64,000 bases of DNA, taken from the NCBI RefSeq assembly GCF_033115175.1, contig NC_084837.1, positions 23,994,266-24,058,265 on the forward strand, read 5' to 3'. The notes below the pieces were generated by a model. The model was given only the letters and a program-made list of their open reading frames with translations, was not told where the DNA came from and did not search any database. How positions within the stretch are numbered: position 1 is the first letter of the stretch; each line of letters opens with the position of its first letter. Below are positions 12,501 through 21,500 of the stretch, in pieces. Source of the DNA: Lepus europaeus. Lineage: Eukaryota > Chordata > Mammalia > Lagomorpha > Leporidae. Made by a program: the position numbers and the translations under genes.

Positions 12501-15500
12501 ATAGAATACTTGAGAGGCAATGAGCAAAAAAAAAACCCACAAATATCTAAATGTCCCTTGGCAGAAGAAATGTTCCCCTCCCCTGGTCTAAAACGATGAA
12601 AAGTAAATACATAAACCAGAAGCATAGGCATTTAGTATTATTATGTAGTGTTCAGTGTTCACACTGTGCATAATTATATGTACTATACTTAAAAATAAAG
12701 AGGAAGAGGCAGATCTTCCATCCACTGGTTCATTCCCCAAATGGCTGCAATGGCGAGGGCTGGGCTGGGCTGAAGCCAGGAGCTTCTGGGTCTTCCATGT
12801 AGGTGCAGGGGTCCAAGCACCTGGGCCATCTTCCACTTCTTTCCCAGGCACATTAGCAGGGATTTGGGTCGGAAGTGGAGCAGCTGGGACTCAAACCAGC
12901 GCCTGTATGGGACACTGGCCTTGTAGGTGGCAGCTCTACCCACTATGGTACAATACTGGCCACCCTGTACTATTTTTTTTTTTTTTGGACAGGCAGAGTA
13001 GACAGAGAAACAGAAAGGTCTTCCTTTTTGCCGTTGGTTCACCCTCCAATGGCCGCTGCAGCCGGCGCATCTCGCTCATCCGAAGCCAGGAGCCAGGTGC
13101 TTCTCCTGGTCTCCCATGCGGGTGCAGGGCCCAAGCACTTGGGCCATCCTCCACTGCCTTCTCAGGCCATAGCAGAGAGCTGGCCTGGAAGAGGGGCAAC
13201 CGGGATAGAATCCGGTGCCCCAACCGGGACTAGAACCCGGTGTGCCGGCGCCGCAAGGCAGAGGATTAGCCTGTTAAGCCACATCGCCAGCCGACCCTGT
13301 ACTATTACTGCAACTGGCAGTGCAGGAGAGTTGGTTATACCAGCATCACCACAGACACATGTGTAATGCAGTGTGCCGGGATGTTATAGTGGACATGATG
13401 TAGCAGGTGCCTTGGTATAATCTGATGGGGCCACTGTCGTACATGTGGCAAGTGACTGACATGTCCTTAGGCAGCTCGTGGTTGTGCCAACCTTGGCTTT
13501 CTTTTCTTTCTTCTTTTTTTTTTTTTTTTTTTTTTTGATTTATTATTTGAAAGAGTTAGAGTTGGATCACTCCCCAGATGGCTGCAATGGCCAGGACTAG
13601 GCCAAGCCGAAGCCAGGAGTTTCTTCTGGGTCTCCCATGTGGGTAGCAGGGGCCCAAGCACTTGGACCATCTTCCGTGGCTTTTCCCTGGCCGTTAGCAC
13701 AGAGCTGGGTCAGAAGAGGAGCAGCCAGGACTTGAACCGGTGCCCATATGGGAAGCCAATGTCACAGGCAGCAGCTTTACCTGCTACACCACTGCACCAG
13801 CCCCCCTGCCCCGACTGGGCTTTCAATGTGAGTGTGATGAGAACTAGAGAACCACTTATCATTTTGGTTGTTTCAGTGACCTTAGCTCTCAGGGCCAGGA
13901 TTGCAGTGGGTCTAGGATTCATAAAGGGGGGCGACTTAACCAGGGCTTCATCCACAGCCCTGCTCCATCCCTCCTTCTAGAATGAGTTCCTGGAGGTACA
14001 AAAAGAGTGCCGAGATACTCCGTTCCACTCAGGCCTTGGTTCTAAACCCTGGCTGGGATTTGAAGAAATCGTGCTGTTAGGGGAGGAGCTTGGTTAGTTA
14101 AAGACGAGGTGCTAGGATGGGGCCGTGTAGGGAGGCGCCAGGAGTCGGGAGTCAGAGATGGTGTTTGTGCAGACCTCTCGCGCTCTGACTTCTCTCTGGC
14201 TCTGCTTTGGCTGTCATTTCTGAGTAGTTTCATCTGTGCAACGGCATCAGCTCAAGGCGGGTGAGCACGCTCTGTGGCTGAGCTGCCAGCCAGAAGCAGA
14301 GATGGCCATAGTTGGATGGAAAGCGGCTGTAAATGGGAAGGAATGAGAAGGATGGCACAGCCGGGTGATCTGAGACGCCTGTTTCCCAGAACTTGGCCGG
14401 GCATCCGCATTCCAGCGAGAGGCGCCCTGTTGGGTGGTCCCGGGAACCAAGGATGGATCCTGTGTGGTCAGAATGGGGGTGGGGGGCTTCCAGAGCTGCT
14501 CAGGGCAGCCCCGCCTTGAGGCGGGTGGTTCCCTCTCCTGGTTCCTTGGGCCACATTTGGTTGAGGAAGTCCCAGTCCCTGCAGCTTCTCTGTGAGGCCT
14601 TAGGAAGACCTGGGCTTTCCTCGTGTCTGCTCCCTCCAAACCCATTCCGTCTTGGAGCTGTACCAGCCTGCTTTGAGCACTCAGGACCCACCATCTTCCA
14701 GCTGGTCCTAGGAACTGTAGGTGCTGAAGCCCCGCCCCAGTGCTTCCACCTCTGGTCTCTGGAGTCGCTGGAGGGTTTGGAGCCAGGGGCCACCGTGCAC
14801 CACCTTTGGGTGTCAAGGGAGCATCCTGGCTGCTGGTGTGGTTTACGCTGGCTCTGGGAGGCGGGTGGAGAAGGGTGCAGGCGGGAGACCTCGTGCAGGA
14901 GCTTCAGCACGAGCCGCGGGGGCTGGGCCCAGGGAGGGGAGGGGAAGGTGGGAAACAGTGCAGAGACTGAAGGTGGAGCCCACCAGCTTGTGTGAGGAGT
15001 CGTGGCTGGGGGCATCTGAGCAGTGGGCATGCTGGTACCCAGAAGACTGCGAGAGGAGCGGGTTAAGGTTTCTGTCAGCCACGGGGGTGGTGGGCGCCGG
15101 GAGGCACTGGGCTGTGGGACTCCCCAGACCACAGGCTGTGAATTGCAGGAGTTAAGAGGAGGAAGCACTTCCTTGTCGTTGGGTCATCTCAGTTCTCCTA
15201 CTGTGAACGCCACTCATTTTTGCACCTGCCACAGAGTCTCCCTTCCGGCCGAGCCTCCCGCGTTCGGGACAGCGCTCAGGGTGGCAACAGCCTGGCGGGA
15301 GATGGCTGTGTGCCCGAGGCCAGCCCAACTCCACCGCAGTGGCGAGCGGTGAGGACGGGCACGGAGGAGAGTGCTGGAGCAGAGAGCGGGGCCGGGCATC
15401 CTGGCGGGAAGGCTGTGCGTGGGGCCCAGCGCCACAGCACGGAGGCTGTCCGGCTTCCAGAATGGGTTGTCTGGGGTCAGTTTCCAGCTGTGGGCTGGCC

Positions 15501-18500
15501 CCTCTGCCACCCTCACCTTGGCGGGGGCTGTCTGACAGGCCACTGCGGTGTGGCCAGGCCGTGATCACGCCCGCAGCAGCGAGGCGGGGCTGGGACAAGC
15601 GGGAAAGATCAGCTGAGTCCAAGCCTTCGGAAGGTGACCCTGAGCACCCACAAGCTCCGTGTCAGCAGGGAGCCCTGGGCCTCTCCGGGAACAGCCACCG
15701 CTCCCCTCCCCACTGCTCATCTTACCCCTTCTTGATCTTATGTGGGCCTTGGTGACAGATGGACCTGGCTCGAGGTGACAGGACTGTCGCCGTGCTGTCT
15801 TCTGATAGCCACAGACGACTTCCCTGGTTTGGCTGAGACCTTGGTGCCAGACAGGAGGGGAGGGAGGCCAGGAGGCCACGGGGTGGGGGTCTGGAGCCAC
15901 CGCGTGCTGTCCTGAGCTCCCGTTCAATGGCTCTTCTTCCCACCTGCCCAGGGCCCACTAAGAGGCCACGCACCATGTGCGAGCGCTGGAAGGAAAGCCT
16001 GCTAGAGCACTACGGGGGCACCGCGCGGGACGACCAGTACGTGCCACAGTGCGACGACCTGGGCCGCTTCGTGCCCCTGCAGTGTCACGGGAAGAGCGAC
16101 TTCTGCTGGTGTGTGGACAAAGACGGCCGAGAGGTGGTGGGCACCCGCACCCAGCCGGGCGTCACTCCCACGTGTAAGCTCTGGGGCTACCCTCGCGCAC
16201 GCCCAGTGGGAGCTTTCCCAGGGAGGGGGAGGGGCTCCCCCAGGCCCAGTGAAGTCACTGAGATGCTGGGTCAGCCCCTGACTGTTGGGACTTGGTCTGG
16301 GCTTTGTCCTTAGCAGTGTCCGTAATGCAGGCAACTGGGACTCTGGGCCCCAGGGGATGACTCCCCACCCGTGGTGATCTGCTGGTTCACACCCCAAACG
16401 CCTCCTTGGCCAGGGCTGGGCTAGGCCGGAGCCAGGAGCTTCTTCTGGGTCTCCCACATGGTACAGGGGCCCAAGCACTTCGGCCATCAGCTGCTGCTTT
16501 CCCAGGCCATTAGCAGGAGCTGGATAGGTAGTGGAGTGGCTGGGACTCGAACCTTTGTCAGCACCACAGACGGCAGTTTATCCCCACCGCCAGCCTGTGG
16601 TTTTCTCTTAAAAAAAAAAAAAAAAAAAAGCCACCCGACCCCCACCCCCCCTTCTGCTACTATGTTCTGTGGGCATTGATTTGCTGACTTCCTCCAGGTC
16701 CTTGGCCGTGATTTGCATAATCGATCCTTGAAAAATACAAACCCTGGAAAGGAGTGTGTCCTTTGGATACCATGTGGGGCACAGCGGGCTGTGTGCAGAC
16801 GCTCTGCGCCCACTGTGCCGTCCTCACCCACCCCCTCACTGCCCCTCTCTCCACGCAGGTCTCCCTGAGGCTGTTCCTTCCCCGATTGGAGCCATGCCCC
16901 GGCCTGAGGACCCTCCTCCTCTCGAGGGCAGCTTCCTGGTCTACGGCCAGAAGGAGCGCCTCGGCCAATTGCCCCTCAAGGGCACCCAGCTTTTGAAGAA
17001 GCAGGACAAGACCCTGCGGTCGATGAAAGTAAGGTGCACTTCCCCTGGGGAAGGGGGCGGGGCGGGCCGGGCCTGGAGAAGCCTCGTCTCGTGTCTCCTT
17101 CAGCTCCCCACTGGCACCCACGAGCACCCCACATCGGCCAGGCCCTGGCCTACTGATCAGGGTGAGGAGGCGGGCAGAGTCTTGGCAGGAAGCGATGGCT
17201 GCTTGCCAGCCTCGACCCCCATGGGGCAGCTTTGACAAGGGATTTCCTGAGCACAGCTGCTGAGCTATTTGGGGAGCACCAAGCTGATTGATTAGCAGGA
17301 GCGAGTGTTGGCACGAAGCCCGTGCTGTTGGTGCTCATGGCCGTGTCGGCCCCGGAGTGTCAAGTTCAGAGTTGGAGGCAGAGGAGTCTTCCCCACCGTG
17401 TGTTGGGGCGCCTTGCTGGGGAACCACTTTTCCCCATCGCAGGGCATTGGTCTCCCCAAAGTGGGGTTACCTTGGCAGTAGGGGGGCCACAGCCCAGGAG
17501 GCAGCAGCCACTCCTGCCCCAGCACCTTGCTCCCCGGATCATCTCTGTTCCAGGGGTCAGAAGTTTGGCAGGGGTTGGGGCTGCGGTAGTGAGGCAGCCC
17601 GCGGCTGTCCCAGGAGCTACACCCTGGGACAAGGCCTGCTTGGCCCTTCGGCTTCTAGGTTCTGGGCTGGGACTGGGGCTAACAGAGTGTTTTCCCTCGT
17701 GTCTGTATTCTCAACTCTGAAAGACCCCTCCCACGTGTCTGAAGCCTCATGAGCCAGGGGCACAGGGCAGATCTGAAGTCCTGCCCCCAGAATCCCCTTT
17801 GGTCCCTGGCACAAGGCCCGCATGGACGGCCTATGGCCCTGGAGCCCAAAAGACTTCCCTACCCACTTAGGTCCTCTCAGGGAAATTGAACTGGGACTTC
17901 CTCCCAAACCTGGCAGACGTCACACGGGCTTAGGAGCCCCGTGACCTGGGACTGACAGACGCCCGTGGGCACGTGTACTCCTGGCTGGGAGTGCCGTGGA
18001 CAGTGGGTCCCCCATCTCAGCCGTCTGCTCTCCCCAGGTGGCCAAGTCCTGCCCGGTTCCATGCGTCTCTGCCGACCTCTCTTCCCGGGGCCTCAGTGAA
18101 GCCTGGCCAGGGCACAGCTGCCACACCCCTGCGAGCAGGCGCTGCAGGCTGAGGCGGTCGCAACATTTGAAGACTGTCATTTGTGTGGCGGGAGGGAGGG
18201 GGCCCTCGCCAGCCAGAGCTGTGTGACCATCAGCCCCCAGCTTCTTACCCATCCTGTCCTAGCCTTTGCTGTAGAGAGCAAGCGGCTTCCTGTGGCCCGA
18301 GTCCGGCAGAACGGCGGCGGCTCCTCGGGCCGGGAAGCTCCTGTGCTCACAGGGTAGACAGCCTGCTGTGCCTGTACGTGCTGGTGAATTTGAGAGGCTC
18401 TTTCAAAACGTATGGACAACACTGGACAGGATTCAGGTTGTGCCCAAGAATATGTAAATAAGGCTTACTGTATACTGTCCCCAGATCAAGGGCTGCTTCT

Positions 18501-21500
18501 CCGGAGGTGACTGTTCTTTTGCTACCAACAGTTGCACCACTTACTGGGGGTTGACTCTGTGCCAGTGGGTGATTTTCACAAGCATTTACAGTACTTTTTT
18601 GGTAGCAGCCATGTGCAGTTGGGACTGTGGTTTACCATCACTGTAACTGAAGAAAACAAGGCAAAGTGAGGTTCAATACCAAAGCTACACTGCTGGACAG
18701 TGGCGGGGCCTGGCCGCTGACCCCAGGCAGGCCTCACTGCCCCGAGGTCCACCCACTGCCCCATCTCTGGCAAGACCACAGGGCAAGGCTGTTCACTGCA
18801 GCTGCGCATGTCAAGTTGGAGTTGGGCTGCTGATTCTCGCAATTTTGTGATTTGTTCCACAAAGGGCTCCATCATTGTCGGGCTTGACTATGACTGCCGG
18901 GAGAGGAAGGTGTACTGGACAGACGCCTACCAACGGGTGATCGGCCGCATTGGTGTGCAGCCAGGAGCAGAGCCCGAGGTCATCATCAGTTCAGGTCAGC
19001 AGCTGCCTCCTGCAGGCTTTGCATTTCGTTTGCGCCCAAGTCACTTGTCAAAGCAGTCTCTCCTGTATTCCAACAGGGGAGGTTACGTTCCACAGACTGA
19101 ATGGGTGACTTACAGGTGGGAGAGGGTTGACTCTGCTTTGCCCCAGCACTGCAGGTGCCTGGTACCATCAGGCTGGTAGGTCTGTTGGTCTACAGGAAAT
19201 CATGGTAGGAAACATGACAAAAGGATCTTTCGCTATTATCATGGGGCTTAAGAGCCTCTCGGGCTTTGGTTTCTTCCCCCTGTTGAGACATAGCAGGCGT
19301 CTCGGCTTCAGGTTCACCATTCTTAACTGCAGATACTCAAGTGCTGCCCTTGCTCTATTCCAGGGCTCTTGAGACCCGAAGGACTTGCTGTCGACTTTAT
19401 CCACAGGACAATGTACTGGACGGACAGTGGCCTGAATCAGATAGTTAGGAGCAACCTGGACGGCTCTGAGAAAACTGTCCTCTTCTACGTGGATCTGGTG
19501 AATCCCCGCGCCATCACTGTGGATCCAGTCGGCGGGTCAGCTGGGGTTCCCTCCTCTCCTCTTACCTGTAGATCCTGACGTGCAGCCCTTGGATATAAGT
19601 ACAGCAGGGGAAGGGTCGTCCAATAATTTAAGCCAGTTTACTCCAGGGACTGTTCTAGGCAAAGGCTAGGGTCTGTTCTTTCCCAGTGCCTACATCCTCT
19701 CAGAAGGAAACAAGACAGTGAAGACAAATGCTCTGTGAGGGGATAGAGAAAGAGCGTTTGTGACAAGGGCTTGGCTACTTTTGGAAGTGAAGTGGGCCTC
19801 TTGAGCAGCATGTCCAGAACCAGAGTGAAGACACAGCAGGGCTGACCACCTTTGACTGGTCAGAGTAATGGAAGCTCAGCTCTGAACCTTGGGTTCCCCA
19901 TGTTGGACAAAGTGTATCTTTTTCTATTCCAGTTGACTTAGCCTCAAGAATTAATAACCCTCAAACACCTTGAGCCAGGTTTGGCTATGACACATGTAAC
20001 CCAAGCTTCCTGCACTGCATAGTGGAGTGGTTACACTTTCTTAGGGTAAAATCCAGAGCGTGAATACCTAACAGGTTTCTTCTGTGAGCAGCTCAGTAGT
20101 AATTTACACGAGATGTGGAGATTCTGCAGGAGCTTGTTCTGGGCTTGTAAGGGACAAAGCAGCGACGTGCAGGCCCTGCCCTCCTACCACCTCGGCCTCA
20201 GCAGGGAGGGGACACCCTTTCTGGCCTTGGCTCTCGGCTCTCCCGCCTTCATAAGGGGATGAAGTTTCCATGATCTCTTCCTCGCCTTCTCAGCTGCTCG
20301 CGAGTCATTCCAAACATCTGCAGCTTTTATAAAAGTGGTTTCACACTTCCTTCTGCTTTAACTGTAAGCCTAGTTCCCTACCTAAAACCTTTTTCGAGTG
20401 AACAGGGCCGTATTATTGTTACTTTACATTTTTAACAAGGCCACTTAAAAGGTGCAGCACCTCACGTGAAGGGTTTCCATCAGAGTGCGATCCAAGACTT
20501 GAACAGATCCAAGAGTTCAGGGCAGCTAGTTGGGCCAGGCAGGCAAGGACTGTGATGGGACTCTGAAGATAACGCCCCCTCTAGGCAGGTAAGAGTCAGA
20601 AAACCTTGTGAGGCTGGTGGAAGTCGAATATGGCTGTGGAGTAATTACCCAGTGCTGCTGAACAAACTGCCTCAAACCATACCCTACCAGCCAGTTCACA
20701 GGCAGAGTGCAACCATAGATGAGGCACCCAGGAGAGCAGCTAGATTTCTGAAACTTACTACTGAAGGTGATATTGCATAGTGTCTGTCATATGCCCCACA
20801 CCCAAAGCAGGACACTAAATCCAGCCCAAATTCAAGACTTAAACCTGAACCAGCCACAGGATGCAAAGCTCTTCTTTTACAATCTTTTTAAAATTTACAG
20901 TAACTTGTACTGGACAGACTGGAACAGAGACGCTCCTAAAATTGAAACAAGTTCTTTAGCTGGAACCGGTAGAAGAATTCTGATTGGCAACGACCTTGGA
21001 TTACCTAATGGCTTAAACTTTGACCCTGTCACGGAAAGGCTCTGCTGGGTAGATGCAGGTAATACTAATGGCGCAGACAGTTACGCCTTCGTTTTGGTGT
21101 GTGTACGCACTGGAAGGTTAGACAACAAACCAAATCCCCTAATTTTCCTTTGGACTGAGACTTATAACAGCGCAACACATAATTACTCCTGTTGAAAGGT
21201 TTATAGACCCAAATTTTGTAATGGTTTTCCATGAACGTCCTGAGGTTTACAGAGAAGGGAAGGCTGAACGGGGCAGTAATTCCGTACTGTTCCCTGGCCC
21301 CAGCATGAGCACCTGGTTTACCTAAGAATGAAAGATTAGTCACTGGTTTTTGGCCAGGATGGTAGCTTCTGCGTAAGCATGTTACTTCAGTTAGCACTGT
21401 GACACCGAGAGCACCTGAGAAGTGAAGTGGCAGGAAAGCCTCCCTCACTAACACCCGGGTATATTTCTGTGGTGTGCTCTTCAGTATAAGCATGAGTAAG

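Larger units (their letters stand above)
9827..15951 (+). other. NID2: NID2 intron between the two Tg-1 exons
   Basis: 6.1 kb. The first part (10.2-13.8 kb) is a dense pile of SINEs and a disrupted short DNA transposon. The second part (13.8-15.95 kb) is GC-rich unique sequence without a recognisable gene. A G run of 16 lies at 11088-11103. Confidence 0.7.

Noticed and set aside
14500-15168. Open frame of 222 codons on the minus strand in a NID2 intron
   Set aside because: GC-rich sequence with overlapping open frames in several phases, low-complexity composition, no recognisable domain and no splice support.
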